Assembly (NCBI GenBank): GCA_000688615.1
Contig: JHVA01000001.1
Span: 1,426,001-1,490,000, forward strand
Source: Acidobacteriaceae bacterium KBS 146
GTDB lineage: Bacteria; Acidobacteriota; Terriglobia; Terriglobales; Acidobacteriaceae
DNA: 64,000 nt
Direction: 5' to 3'
A program made the position numbers and the translations under genes. Under the pieces are notes generated by a model. That model ran no database searches, was not told where the DNA came from, and was given only the letters and a program-made list of their open reading frames with translations. Below, piece by piece: positions 7,460-16,029 of the stretch (its first letter is position 1; the number at the start of each line of letters is the position of its first letter).

Positions 7460-8980
7460 ATGGCGAACCGACTCCCCACGACACTTGGCGAACTCCGCAG
7501 TAGTGAATACACCTCCGAACGGCTGGCGCGCAGCGTGAAGGATGAGCTTCGTGAAAATCTGATCGCTCGCCTGCGCGGGAAAGAGACCATCTTTCCTGGA
7601 ATCGTCGGGTATGAGGACACAGTCGTCCCACAGATCGTTAACGCCATTCTGTCGCGGCACAACTTTATCCTGCTGGGTCTGCGGGGACAGGCGAAGTCGC
7701 GCATTCTGCGCGCGCTGACCAATCTGCTGGACGCGCATACGCCATACATTGCCGGATCGGAGATTCGGGACAATCCTTACGCGCCGATCAGCAAATACTC
7801 TCGTGACCTGGTCGCAAGGCTTGGCGATGAGACGCCTATCGCGTGGCTTACCCCTGAGGATCGATTCGTCGAAAAGCTGGCGACGCCTGACGTGACGGTG
7901 GCCGATCTTGTCGGCGATATCGATCCCATCAAGGCAGCACGGTCCAACCAGGATCTGGGCTCAGAGCTGACGATGCACTACGGCCTGCTTCCCCGCGCCA
8001 ACCGCGGCATCTTCGCGATTAACGAGGTTCCGGATCTTGCGGGAAAGATTCAGGTCGCGCTGTTCAACATCATGCAGGAAGGCGATGTGCAGATTAAGGG
8101 ATATCCCGTTCGCCTTCCTCTCGATGTCGCTATTGTGTTCAGCGCCAATCCGGAAGACTACACCGCCCGCGGCAAGATTGTGACTCCGCTGAAGGATCGT
8201 ATCGGTTCCGAGATTCGCACGCACTATCCGGAAGATATTGAGGAAGGCATCCGCATTACGTCGCAGGAGGCCTGGTCCAAGCGCCCGGCGACCGAGATCG
8301 AGATTCCGCACTACGTTCGTCAGGTGGTCGAGCAGATCGCCTTTACCGCTCGCGAAGACAAGAAGGTCGACAAGCGCTCGGGAGTCTCGCAACGCCTGCC
8401 CATCACGACGATGGAGCTGGTGCTTTCGAATGCAGAGCGGCGCGCCCTGGTCCACGGAGAGCAGGTTGTTGTGCCCCGCATCGGCGATATCTACGCCGCG
8501 CTGCCGGGAATTACGGGAAAGATCGAGCTGGAGTATGAAGGCGAGATGCGAGGCGCGGATACCGTCGTTCGCGAGATTATTCGCGTTGCCGTCGCCCAGG
8601 TCTTCGATAAATACTTTGCCGGAACGGACACCCAGCAGATCGAAGAGTGGTTCAACCTGGGGGGCACGGTTCAACTGAATGATGCGCAGGCGGCAGCGTC
8701 TTCGCTGGCCGAGCTGAAGCAGATTCAGGGATTGCTCGAAAAGCTCACTCCGCTCAACATGAATGGCAATGCTGGGCCAGAGGCCACGGTCAGCGCTGCA
8801 GAGTTTCTGCTGGAAGGCATGACGGCTCACAAGCGCATCAGCCGCGCCGAAGAGAGAGTGTTTACGGCAGCGGAGAAGAAACAGCGCGTCGAACAGGCGT
8901 CCCAGTACGCCGAGCGCGCGCGTGACCGGGAGCAGGAGGAGTTTACCCCCCGCAATCGCACTCGAAGAGGCTTCAACTAG
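7460..8980 (+). CDS. MoxR/Mg-chelatase ChlI-like AAA+ ATPase
   Basis: AAA+ ATPase of 506 residues related to magnesium chelatase subunit I and MoxR proteins, which remodel or insert cofactors into target proteins together with VWA-domain partners. Residues 45-81 include GIVGYEDTVVPQIVNAI and a Walker A of the form GLRGQAKS (73-80). Walker B is within RGIFAINEVPDL. A sensor segment VFSANPEDYTARGKIVTPLKDR follows. The C-terminal 110 residues, rich in Ala, Glu and Arg, have no recognisable domain. A VWA gene follows after a methyltransferase gene, the typical ATPase-VWA partnership with one insertion. ATG 7460 is preceded by GAG only. The substrate is unknown. Confidence 0.85.
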   Translation: MANRLPTTLGELRSSEYTSERLARSVKDELRENLIARLRGKETIFPGIVGYEDTVVPQIVNAILSRHNFILLGLRGQAKSRILRALTNLLDAHTPYIAGSEIRDNPYAPISKYSRDLVARLGDETPIAWLTPEDRFVEKLATPDVTVADLVGDIDPIKAARSNQDLGSELTMHYGLLPRANRGIFAINEVPDLAGKIQVALFNIMQEGDVQIKGYPVRLPLDVAIVFSANPEDYTARGKIVTPLKDRIGSEIRTHYPEDIEEGIRITSQEAWSKRPATEIEIPHYVRQVVEQIAFTAREDKKVDKRSGVSQRLPITTMELVLSNAERRALVHGEQVVVPRIGDIYAALPGITGKIELEYEGEMRGADTVVREIIRVAVAQVFDKYFAGTDTQQIEEWFNLGGTVQLNDAQAAASSLAELKQIQGLLEKLTPLNMNGNAGPEATVSAAEFLLEGMTAHKRISRAEERVFTAAEKKQRVEQASQYAERARDREQEEFTPRNRTRRGFN

Positions 8981-9071
8981 ACGAGTGCGGCTTCTATTGA
9001 AGCATTCGAAATATTTATATAAATACAAATTTAAATAAAGTCTGCTTATGCTTGTGAGACGAGGGTATCTC

Positions 9072-9743
9072 ATGGCAAATCTAACCAAGCAGGTCTTCAA
9101 TGCGACTGCATCGACTTACGATGCAGACCGCTCGCGCCTGATTCCTGGCTGTGACAGCTTCTATGGCTGGGCGCTGGATCTGGTCCCTGCGGATATAAAA
9201 AATATCCTGGAGCTTGGCGCGGGCACGGGACTTTTCACGCAGCTGTTGCGCGACCGCTTTCCTGAGGCGAGGATTCGCCTGATGGACTTCTCCGGGCCGA
9301 TGCTTGCGTTGGCGCGGGAACGCCTGGGAGAGGACACTCGGGTCGAGTATCAGCAGGCCGACTATCTGACGGAGCCGTTTCCGCACGGGATGTGTGCGAT
9401 TGTCTCCTCGTTGTCAATCCACCACCTTGACGATCAGGGGAAGCGTCTCATCTTTCGCAAGGCTTATGGAGCGCTTGCCCCGAATGGGGTGTTTGTGAAT
9501 GCGGATCAGGTGGCAGGGCCGACTCCTGAGCTTGAGGAGCGATATAAGGCGCTGTGGCTGGAGCAAGTACGGGCCGCAGGAGCGACTGAAAAGCAGATTT
9601 CGGATTCCCTGTACCGGCAGAGAGAGGATCTCTGTGCATCGGTAGAGCAACAGCTCAAGTGGCTCCGAGAAGCGGGGTTTGCCGATGCCGATTGCTGGTA
9701 CAAAGAGAATCGCATGGCTGTATTTGCGGGAACGCGAGCGTAG
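9072..9743 (+). CDS. Class I SAM-dependent methyltransferase
   Basis: Cytoplasmic methyltransferase of 223 residues with a Rossmann-fold SAM site: motif I ILELGAGTGLFTQLL (residues about 40-54), the acidic residue of motif II in RIRLMDFSGPML, and SSLSIHHLDDQGKR as the post-II segment. The overall pattern (VFNATASTYDADRSRLIPG at the N-terminus, HHLDD in the middle, C-terminal KWLREAGF and CWYKENRMAVFAG) recalls the CmoA group that acts in tRNA wobble modification, but the specific carboxy-SAM residues cannot be checked here. ATG 9072 has GAGGG 7 bases upstream. It sits between the MoxR-like ATPase and its VWA partner; an A/T-rich stretch at 9005-9045 may be its own promoter. Confidence 0.8.
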   Translation: MANLTKQVFNATASTYDADRSRLIPGCDSFYGWALDLVPADIKNILELGAGTGLFTQLLRDRFPEARIRLMDFSGPMLALARERLGEDTRVEYQQADYLTEPFPHGMCAIVSSLSIHHLDDQGKRLIFRKAYGALAPNGVFVNADQVAGPTPELEERYKALWLEQVRAAGATEKQISDSLYRQREDLCASVEQQLKWLREAGFADADCWYKENRMAVFAGTRA

Positions 9744-9902
9744 GAATGAGATGGGAAGGTCTTCGGAGTGCGAGGATCCTTCTTCTTTCGCCAGTAACAA
9801 CCGCTCGTTGTGTTCCTGTACCGGCTGGAGTGAATTTGAACGGCGGGTTGCGAAAGAGGATGCTGGCGGAAGGGGCTAGAATATGAAGAGAGGGCCCTTT
9901 TG

Positions 9903-11144
9903 ATGAAGCGCGTCCGCTATACCAAGTTTACCGGCGATCTCTCTTCGAGCTTCGGGCTTGAAGACCTTATGCAGGCCCTCTCGGATTTCCTGCTCGATTC
10001 CGGCTTCAACGATCCTTACTCGAACTTTCGGGAATTCAACGACCAGACGCTGGAGAATCTTCGCGACGCGATTCGCCAGGCTCTTGAGTCCGGCGAGCTG
10101 TTTGATGAAGAGGCTCAGGAGCAGTTCGAGGCTCTCTCCGAAGACCAGGTGGAAGAGCTGATCGACAAGATCATGCAGAAGATGCAGGATCAGAACTTCA
10201 TCAATGCGGAGACTCCCGAGCAGGGGCAGGGCGATTTCGGTCAGGGCGACGAGAACGCCCGCTTTGAAGTGACGGACAAGGGGATGGATTTCCTTGGTTA
10301 CAAGGCGCTTCGTGATCTGCTGGGGCCGTTAGGCAAATCGAACTTTGGCCGCCACGATACTCGTCACGAAGCAGCCGGGATCGAGATCAACGGCTCATCC
10401 AAACTCTACGAGTTTGGCGACACTTTGAATCTGGATGTCACCGCGACGTTTTCGAGCGTGTTTTCGCGCGAGGGAATTCGTACAGCCGTCGAGGGTGAAG
10501 AGCACACGCCCCTCAACATCGAGTACTCCGACCTGCACGTCCACCAGTCGGATTACCAATCGTCATGTGCTACGGTGGTTTTGCTGGACTGCTCGCACTC
10601 CATGATTCTTTACGGCGAGGATCGTTTTACTCCGGCAAAGCGTGTCGCCATGGCACTGTCGCATCTTATCCGGACACAGTTTCCGGGGGATACGCTGAAC
10701 CTCGTTCTCTTCCATGACACGGCGGAAGAGATCCCCGTCTCCCAGCTTTCGCGGGTCAAGGTGGGACCGCACTACACCAACACGAAAGACGGCCTGCGGC
10801 TGGCGCAACGCATTCTGGCAAAGCAGAACAAGGATATGAAGCAGATCGTCATGATTACGGATGGCAAGCCATCGGCGCTCTCTTTGCCGGATGGCCGTAT
10901 CTATAAGAATGCCTTCGGACTCGATCCCCTGGTCATCGAAGAGACTCTGGAAGAGGTCTCCCGCTGCAAGCGCGCCGGCATCATGATCAATACCTTCATG
11001 CTGGCGAACGACTTTACGCTGATGCAGTTTGTCCAGAAGGTCAGCGCGATGTGCCGCGGCAAGGCGTACTTCACCACCCCGCAAACGCTCGGGAACTACC
11101 TCTTGATGGATTTCATGTCGCGCCGGATGAAGACGGTGCACTAG
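9903..11144 (+). CDS. VWA-domain protein, partner of MoxR-like ATPase
   Basis: A 414-residue cytoplasmic protein. The N-terminal 180 residues are helical and acidic ([18 protein letters not shown]). The C-terminal half is a von Willebrand A domain with the MIDAS sequence LLDCSHSM (Asp229, Ser231 and Ser233, DxSxS type), followed by a threonine loop and [11 protein letters not shown] as the second metal-binding segment. In related systems (BchI/BchD, MoxR/CoxE, RavA/ViaA) the VWA protein recruits the target and the ATPase remodels it. It begins with ATG 9903; a TTG immediately before is ignored. GAGAGGG stands about 9 bases upstream. No metalloenzyme gene that could be the client is adjacent. 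Confidence 0.85.
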   Translation: MKRVRYTKFTGDLSSSFGLEDLMQALSDFLLDSGFNDPYSNFREFNDQTLENLRDAIRQALESGELFDEEAQEQFEALSEDQVEELIDKIMQKMQDQNFINAETPEQGQGDFGQGDENARFEVTDKGMDFLGYKALRDLLGPLGKSNFGRHDTRHEAAGIEINGSSKLYEFGDTLNLDVTATFSSVFSREGIRTAVEGEEHTPLNIEYSDLHVHQSDYQSSCATVVLLDCSHSMILYGEDRFTPAKRVAMALSHLIRTQFPGDTLNLVLFHDTAEEIPVSQLSRVKVGPHYTNTKDGLRLAQRILAKQNKDMKQIVMITDGKPSALSLPDGRIYKNAFGLDPLVIEETLEEVSRCKRAGIMINTFMLANDFTLMQFVQKVSAMCRGKAYFTTPQTLGNYLLMDFMSRRMKTVH

Positions 11145-11286
11145 ACGGCAGATCTTCGGGCAAATCGCCGTCTGCTGTGACATCCGTATCCCGCAAGAAA
11201 AGCGGAACTCCCGTCCTATCCTTTTCGTATCTTTCGGCGTCCTATGTGCGAGCCTGCGGATCAATGTGCAAAGGCGGAGGAGCTTC

Positions 11287-12045
11287 ATGACACCCGAGGA
11301 ACAACAGATGCTTCAGGGACTGGTTCAGCGCGTCAATCAGACCCAGCTTCAGGAAAAAGACTTCGACGCAGAAGAGATGCTGCAGCAGACGCTGGGGCGC
11401 AATCCCGATGCTCTGTATATCCTTGCTCAGACCGTGCTGGTACAGCAGTATGCTCTTGACCAGGCGCAGAGCCAGCTTGAGCAGCTTCGCCAGCAGCAAC
11501 CGCGGCGCGCAGGAAGCTTCCTTGGAAATCTGTTGGGGCGCACAGAAGAGCCTGCTCCTCCACCGCCTCCTCCACCGCAGTACGCGCAGCCGCAGTATGC
11601 TCCGCCACCTCCCGGATATGGATATGCACCTGCTCCTTCACCGTCGGGTGGATTCCTGCGCTCGGCGATGCAGACCGCGGCCGGAGTTGCAGCGGGAGCC
11701 CTGGCGTTCGAGAGCATCGAAGGCCTGATGCACGGGTTCGGTCATGCAGCAGGTTACGGCCCTGGCTTCGGTGGCTTTGGAGAATCCGAACGCCCCGAGA
11801 TCGTCAACAACTACTACGGCGACAGCGGGACCGCACCCCATGAAGGACACCTGTCGCCCGACATTGAAGACCGGCGCGGGGAGTCTGCCTTCTCTCAAGC
11901 GGTGGACCGCAACGACCACGGCAACGACCTGATGGACACGGGAAACGACGACGCTACCGACAACTTCGCGGACGATTCCAACTTCGATGACAGCTCCAGC
12001 TTCGGCGATGACTTCGATGGTGGAGGCGACGACAGCAGTTTTTAG
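11287..12045 (+). CDS. DUF2076 family protein
   Basis: A 252-residue protein starting MTPEEQQMLQGLVQRVNQT, the typical DUF2076 N-terminus: a helical region up to about residue 75 followed by a Pro/Tyr/Gln-rich linker (residues 87-122). A Gly/Ala-rich segment follows (AMQTAAGVAAGALAFESIEG, residues about 128-148), as is usual in the family, and then a low-complexity tail of about 60 residues rich in Asp, Ser and Asn, which is strongly acidic. The family is annotated as a periplasmic ligand-binding sensor, but no function is established. ATG 11287 is preceded by GGAGG. The gene ends 46 bases before a strong hairpin terminator. Confidence 0.75.
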   Translation: MTPEEQQMLQGLVQRVNQTQLQEKDFDAEEMLQQTLGRNPDALYILAQTVLVQQYALDQAQSQLEQLRQQQPRRAGSFLGNLLGRTEEPAPPPPPPPQYAQPQYAPPPPGYGYAPAPSPSGGFLRSAMQTAAGVAAGALAFESIEGLMHGFGHAAGYGPGFGGFGESERPEIVNNYYGDSGTAPHEGHLSPDIEDRRGESAFSQAVDRNDHGNDLMDTGNDDATDNFADDSNFDDSSSFGDDFDGGGDDSSF

Positions 12046-12060
12046 AATTGCCGATCCCTC

Positions 12061-12120
12061 CAATCCAATCAAAATTGGATTGCGATTTTAAAAGGCCTCC
12101 GGTAGCGGAGGCCTTTCTCT
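12061..12120. terminator. Bidirectional terminator between DUF2076 and AsmA-like genes
   Basis: Two hairpins lie between convergent genes. CAATCCAAT (12061-12069) pairs with ATTGGATTG (12074-12082). AAAGGCCTCC (12091-12100) pairs with GGAGGCCTTT (12107-12116), flanked by T-rich sequence on the plus strand and A-rich sequence on the left, so it can serve both strands. Confidence 0.8.
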
Positions 12121-13748
12121 TAATCCCCTTGTTTGTCTTTATCTTTGTGTTTCAGGTCGAGCCCAAATTTCGGTGCGCCCTTGGAGCCGCTGATCTTTAT
12201 GGGAATCTCGGCCCCCGCTCCATTCTTGCGGAAGAACGGATCGACGGGTTTCAGCAGCCATGACTTCCACCAGGTCGCTACCATGTTGGAGAGCGCAGCC
12301 TTGGTCCGGACTTTGCCGCTGAAATCCAACTCATTCCCATCCAGGGAATAGACCCCGGTCAGGTCGACGTCGGCTCCGGGAAGAGCATAGGCAAGACGAC
12401 TGAAATGCAACTTCCCGACCCCCATGCCAAATTGCCCAACCATGCGGGAGTTCACATCTTCCGCCCCAGGCCTGGCCTGCTTTGCCTCGCCACGCGCACG
12501 CAGGCTCAGCATGTCTACTTTGTCCTGCCACTCGGGATTGACGAAATGGATGGAACGAAGAGTGAACTTTCCATTCAGCCCCAGCTTTCGGGTAACACTC
12601 TCCTTGCCGGGATGAATCGAGAGTTTTGTCTTCATGTTCAGCCTTCCCGTCATGATGGGGGGCTGTTGTTTGACTGCCAGCTCAAGGAAGTCCTGAATCC
12701 TTCCGTCCGGGACATCAACGTCCAGGTTGATCTGATGCCCCTTCCCCTTTATGTTGACGATCGCTCCCTTGCAGGTGAACTCGGAGTTCTGGAGCTTTGC
12801 CTCCACGGGTTGCAGGTAGGTGTCGCCGCTGGTGCCATCGACGATGGCGTGAAAGCGGGTGTGAAGCGGCAAGGGATGATTCGCGGTGTCGAGCGAAAAG
12901 TCTGGAGTCTCCGTCGTGCCATCCACCACAATGCGGTTCAATTGCCCTGTGAAGTCTCCGGTCGAAGACAGTATGCCTGCGATGCCCTTGATCGTGTTGA
13001 GGTCGGCATGATCAAAGGTGTATTTGCCGGTAACGTTGGAATCGCCTGGACTCTCGTTGACCCATGGACCGAACGTACCAACGGCATGAATGTCTCCGGT
13101 GGGAATGGCGTTGACGATCGTGGCGTCGTAGCGCCAGGGATCGTTCGGCCCTATGTTGTGCATGACGATGTGCGTGAGGTCGAACTCTTTGGGATCCTTA
13201 TCCGGCTTAATAGTCCCGATGATCAACTTGGAGTCGTCGCAGTCGATCTGGTCGACCACGATCTTGATCTTGCCCAGATGTCTATCTCTCTTTGGGGCCT
13301 GCTGACGCATCTCGCGCGGAGGTACGCTGATCGTCATGCCCACCACTTTGACCGTTCCAACATGCATCGGTTTCTGGAAGAGACCCATGACGTTCGCGTG
13401 GAATGCAAAATGTTTCAGGGCAATCAAGGGAGCGTTTGCTCCAGCCTCCACGACATCGTCAGGCGGAAAGATGCGAAGTCCCTCTCCTGAGACTTCAAGC
13501 CCCTTCAGCACCGATACGTGCAGCGCATCAAGATCGACGCGGCTTTCAAAACGCGTGCTGAGGGTTTCGATAATTCTGCCTCGAAGGATCGGTTCGGCGC
13601 GATGGAGCATCCACTCCAGGCTTGCCGCAATACTGATCACAACGAGCAAGGCAGAGATTGCAATCCATCCCCAAACACCACGCTTTTTCTTCGGCCGGTG
13701 CGGATCAGGCAATGTATGTGCAGAGTGCTTAACGTCGTTCACATTCAA
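12120..13748 (-). CDS. AsmA-like envelope protein
   Basis: A 542-residue protein with a cytoplasmic basic N-terminus (PKKKRGVWGW), one membrane anchor at residues about 26-47, and a long periplasmic beta-rich region. It contains the AsmA pattern near the anchor (ILRGRIIETLSTRFESRVDLDALHVSVLKGLEVSGEGLRI, split here only as a description: RGRIIETLSTRF and VDLDALHVS) and, near the C-terminus, LTGVYSLDGNELDFSGKVR. AsmA-type proteins are thought to bridge the periplasm for lipid transport or outer-membrane homeostasis. The reading begins with TTG 13748, with an in-frame GTG two codons later; neither has a clear ribosome site, so the start is unsure. It diverges from the peptide cassette across 155 bases. 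Confidence 0.75.
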   Translation of the reverse strand: MNVNDVKHSAHTLPDPHRPKKKRGVWGWIAISALLVVISIAASLEWMLHRAEPILRGRIIETLSTRFESRVDLDALHVSVLKGLEVSGEGLRIFPPDDVVEAGANAPLIALKHFAFHANVMGLFQKPMHVGTVKVVGMTISVPPREMRQQAPKRDRHLGKIKIVVDQIDCDDSKLIIGTIKPDKDPKEFDLTHIVMHNIGPNDPWRYDATIVNAIPTGDIHAVGTFGPWVNESPGDSNVTGKYTFDHADLNTIKGIAGILSSTGDFTGQLNRIVVDGTTETPDFSLDTANHPLPLHTRFHAIVDGTSGDTYLQPVEAKLQNSEFTCKGAIVNIKGKGHQINLDVDVPDGRIQDFLELAVKQQPPIMTGRLNMKTKLSIHPGKESVTRKLGLNGKFTLRSIHFVNPEWQDKVDMLSLRARGEAKQARPGAEDVNSRMVGQFGMGVGKLHFSRLAYALPGADVDLTGVYSLDGNELDFSGKVRTKAALSNMVATWWKSWLLKPVDPFFRKNGAGAEIPIKISGSKGAPKFGLDLKHKDKDKQGD

Positions 13749-13800
13749 TTGGATGCATAAATTCTCTCGGCGTGTTCAGCTAAAAAAACGGGCCATCTGG

Positions 13801-13850
13801 TTGACATATTCGTTGAAAAAAACTGTTACCCTTCTTCACACCTCGTATCT
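13801..13850 (+). promoter_or_regulatory. Promoter region of the Cys-rich peptide cassette
   Basis: TTGACA (13801-13806) and TGTTAC (13824-13829) are separated by exactly 17 bases, a good housekeeping promoter. Overlapping it, GTTACC (13825-13830) followed by CGTATC (13844-13849) loosely recalls ECF sigma elements, but the 13-base spacing is short. The peptide gene ATG is at 13904 with AAGGAG seven bases upstream. Confidence 0.5.
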
Positions 13851-13903
13851 AACGGGGCAGACAGGGAACGCAGCTGGTCCCTGGAAATTCCAAGGAGAAC
13901 TCC

Positions 13904-14188
13904 ATGAAGAACTCTTTTAAGGCAATGATGTTGAGCGCCGCTGTCACGGGACTGCTGAGCGGTTCGGCCGCTCCGATCCACGCCTCCGTTACCCACAATG
14001 GCGCACAACTTGGCCAGGCGGCACTTGCTTCGGCCTCGATGCTGATGCAGGACACCGATAAGCACTCCTGTAAAGGCAAAAACGACTGTAAGGGCAAGGG
14101 CGGTTGCAAGTCCAGCGATAATGGCTGCAAGGGCAAGAACAGCTGCAAGGGCAAAGGCGGCTGCGCTACCGACGGATCCAAGCACTAG
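13904..14188 (+). CDS. Cys-rich secreted precursor peptide, bufferin-like (BufA2 type)
   Basis: A 94-residue preprotein. Residues 1-28 are a signal peptide (basic start, hydrophobic core MMLSAAVTGLLSGSAA, likely cleavage after HAS). The C-terminal 42 residues hold six cysteines in two near-identical modules, each reading C-KGKN-x-C-KGKGG-C, separated by KSSDNG. Similar CxGKNxCKGxG peptides accompany DUF692 enzymes and are called bufferins; there, cysteines are converted to thiooxazole-type heterocycles that bind copper. The next genes encode that enzyme, its partner and a DoxX protein, which makes this the likely substrate. AAGGAG precedes the ATG by seven bases. The exact subfamily and modified residues are inferred, not shown. 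Confidence 0.8.
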   Translation: MKNSFKAMMLSAAVTGLLSGSAAPIHASVTHNGAQLGQAALASASMLMQDTDKHSCKGKNDCKGKGGCKSSDNGCKGKNSCKGKGGCATDGSKH

Positions 14189-14200
14189 ACCTCAGGATGC

Positions 14201-14238
14201 GCCGTATCGCCGCGAGCATCCGATCACGGCGATACGGC
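14201..14238 (+). terminator. 12-bp hairpin between peptide and MNIO genes
   Basis: GCCGTATCGCCG (14201-14212) and CGGCGATACGGC (14227-14238) form a perfect 12-bp stem with a 14-base loop, 12 bases after the peptide stop. There is no T-run afterwards. It may act as a partial terminator or a 3-prime stabiliser, making more peptide than enzyme message. Confidence 0.65.
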
Positions 14239-14269
14239 TTAGCCCTCCCCAAAATTTGAGGATCGCGCA

Positions 14270-15133
14270 ATGCCAGCAAATCGCTTCAACGGATTTAAGG
14301 ATTATGGCGTAGGGATCGGGCTCCGCGTACCGCACTATCGCCACATCCTCGAGAAGAAGCCGGTCGTGGACTGGTTTGAGATCATCTCGGAAAACTACAT
14401 GGTCGATGCGGGACGCCCGCTCTCGGTGCTCGACAACATCCTTGAACAATATCGTGTCGTGCAGCATGGCGTCTCCATGTACTTCGGCTCGGCTGAACCC
14501 CACTCGCGCGAACACCTCCGTCGGCTCAAGGAGCTCGTTCGACGCACCAAGACGCCCTGGCTGTCAGACCACCTATGCTGGGGATCGGTCGACGGGACCT
14601 ACACCCATGACCTTCTGCCGATGCCGTACACCTTTGAGGCCGCACGACTGACAGCGGAAAAGATCCGCCAGGCACAGGACTTTCTTGAAGTGCCCATCGC
14701 AGTCGAAAACGTCTCGAGCTATGCCGAATTCCATGTCTCACAGATGACGGAATGGGAGTTCCTCAACGAAGTGGTTGAGCACGCCGACTGCGGCATACTT
14801 CTTGACGTAAACAACATCTACGTCTCTTCGCAGAATCACAACTTCGACCCCCATATTTACGTCAACAGCGTGCCTGCCGAGCGCGTGGCGCAGATTCACA
14901 TCGCCGGACACTCCAGGTTTGAGAAGTACATCCTGGACACGCACGATCATCCGGTACTCGACCCGGTGTGGGCGCTTTATGCTCGCGCTATCGAACGCTG
15001 CGGCCCCACCGCCACACTGCTGGAGTGGGACGATTCGATTCCTTCGTTCGAAGAGGTCCACGCTGAGGCGCTTAAAGCGAACCGGTATCTGAAGTCACAG
15101 ACAGAGACACCGGCACTGGCGGTAACCGCATGA
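14270..15133 (+). CDS. bufB: DUF692/MNIO multinuclear iron oxygenase, BufB-like
   Basis: Member of the multinuclear non-heme iron oxidative enzymes (relatives: MbnB, TglH, HvfB), which modify cysteines of ribosomal peptides using mixed-valent iron and oxygen. The 287-residue TIM-barrel protein begins GVGIGLRVPH and shows the expected metal ligands: E41 in FEIISENY, H66 in HGVSM, D100 and H101 in SDHLCW, E146 in ENVSSY, D179 in LLDVNNIYVS, H210 and H214 in HIAGH, and DTHDH at 223-227. All family positions appear intact. ATG 14270 has GAGG about 8 bases upstream. Its stop overlaps the next start by ATGA, implying coupled translation with the partner protein. The substrate is inferred to be the peptide encoded just upstream. 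Confidence 0.93.
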   Translation: MPANRFNGFKDYGVGIGLRVPHYRHILEKKPVVDWFEIISENYMVDAGRPLSVLDNILEQYRVVQHGVSMYFGSAEPHSREHLRRLKELVRRTKTPWLSDHLCWGSVDGTYTHDLLPMPYTFEAARLTAEKIRQAQDFLEVPIAVENVSSYAEFHVSQMTEWEFLNEVVEHADCGILLDVNNIYVSSQNHNFDPHIYVNSVPAERVAQIHIAGHSRFEKYILDTHDHPVLDPVWALYARAIERCGPTATLLEWDDSIPSFEEVHAEALKANRYLKSQTETPALAVTA

Positions 15134-16029
15134 ATGCCCCTGAGCTTCACGCGCTGCAGCAGCGTATGGCCGCGGCTGTCATGCGTCCGTTGACTCGTGA
15201 GGAACAGATGCGCCGCCGCGACGAGCAGGGACAGTCGATCGCCGACGAAGCCTCCGCCTTCATCAAGCCGAACGATCGCCTCAGTTCCTTTGAGCGGCTT
15301 GAGATCTACAACAGACAGTACTGGTTTCGCCTCTTCTCTTCCTTCGAAGAAGATTTTCCCGGCTTGAAGTCGATTGTGGGAACCCGGCGATTCGAGCGCC
15401 TGATGCGCGCTTATCTTGAAGCCCATCCTTCGCGTTCGTTTACGCTGCGTAATCTCGGGTCTTCGCTTGTCGCTTGGCTGGAGAAGAACCCGGAGTATAC
15501 GCACCCGAAGACGGGCGACGCGATTGCGATGGCCGCTTTGGAATGGGCCCACATTGAGGCATTCGACAACGAACGGCGGGCTCCGCTCAGCACGAACGAG
15601 ATTGCGGCCCTGGACGATACCTCCCGGCTGGAGCTGCAGCCTTATCTCCGCCTGGTTGAGGCTCCGAGCGCCGTTGACGATGCGTTGATTGCCATCCGTG
15701 ACGCGTCGCAGGGCGCAGGGCCGCAGGCGTCCAATGCGATGCAGATTCACCTGGTTCGTTCTGTGCGGTCGCGCAAGCCTGCGCCCGGAAAGATTTATCT
15801 CGCGATTCACCGGCACGAAGACTCCGTTTACTACAAACGTCTTTCCCGCGAAGATTACCTTTTACTGCGCGCCTTCGAGCGGGGCGCCAGTCTGGGTGAG
15901 GCCATCGAGGCCGCATTCGCTCACAGCACGCTGTCGGAATCCGATCGTGCCAACCAAATTCAATCCACATTTCACTACCTGATGCAGATGGGCTGGCTCT
16001 GCACGCCTCGAATGATGGAGTCACAATGA
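15130..16029 (+). CDS. bufC: DUF2063 partner protein of MNIO enzyme, BufC-like
   Basis: A 299-residue cytoplasmic protein of the HvfC/BufC family. The N-terminal DUF2063 domain (residues about 10-115) has the typical ERLEIYNRQYWFRLFSSFEE and LMRAYLEAHPSRSFTLRNLG. The C-terminal half (about 190-299) is a winged-helix-like region that in relatives binds the leader of the precursor peptide and presents it to the oxygenase. The gene overlaps both neighbours by the four bases ATGA, which strongly supports an enzyme-partner complex made from one message. Family membership is secure; the peptide-binding role is from family knowledge. Confidence 0.9.
   Translation: MNAPELHALQQRMAAAVMRPLTREEQMRRRDEQGQSIADEASAFIKPNDRLSSFERLEIYNRQYWFRLFSSFEEDFPGLKSIVGTRRFERLMRAYLEAHPSRSFTLRNLGSSLVAWLEKNPEYTHPKTGDAIAMAALEWAHIEAFDNERRAPLSTNEIAALDDTSRLELQPYLRLVEAPSAVDDALIAIRDASQGAGPQASNAMQIHLVRSVRSRKPAPGKIYLAIHRHEDSVYYKRLSREDYLLLRAFERGASLGEAIEAAFAHSTLSESDRANQIQSTFHYLMQMGWLCTPRMMESQ

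Noticed and set aside
12405..13490. A 361-codon plus-strand frame
   Set aside because: Lies antisense to the AsmA-like gene, with no domain or ribosome site.
14060..14180. Short repeats suggestive of a CRISPR-like array
   Set aside because: The repeats encode the duplicated Cys module of the precursor peptide and keep the reading frame.
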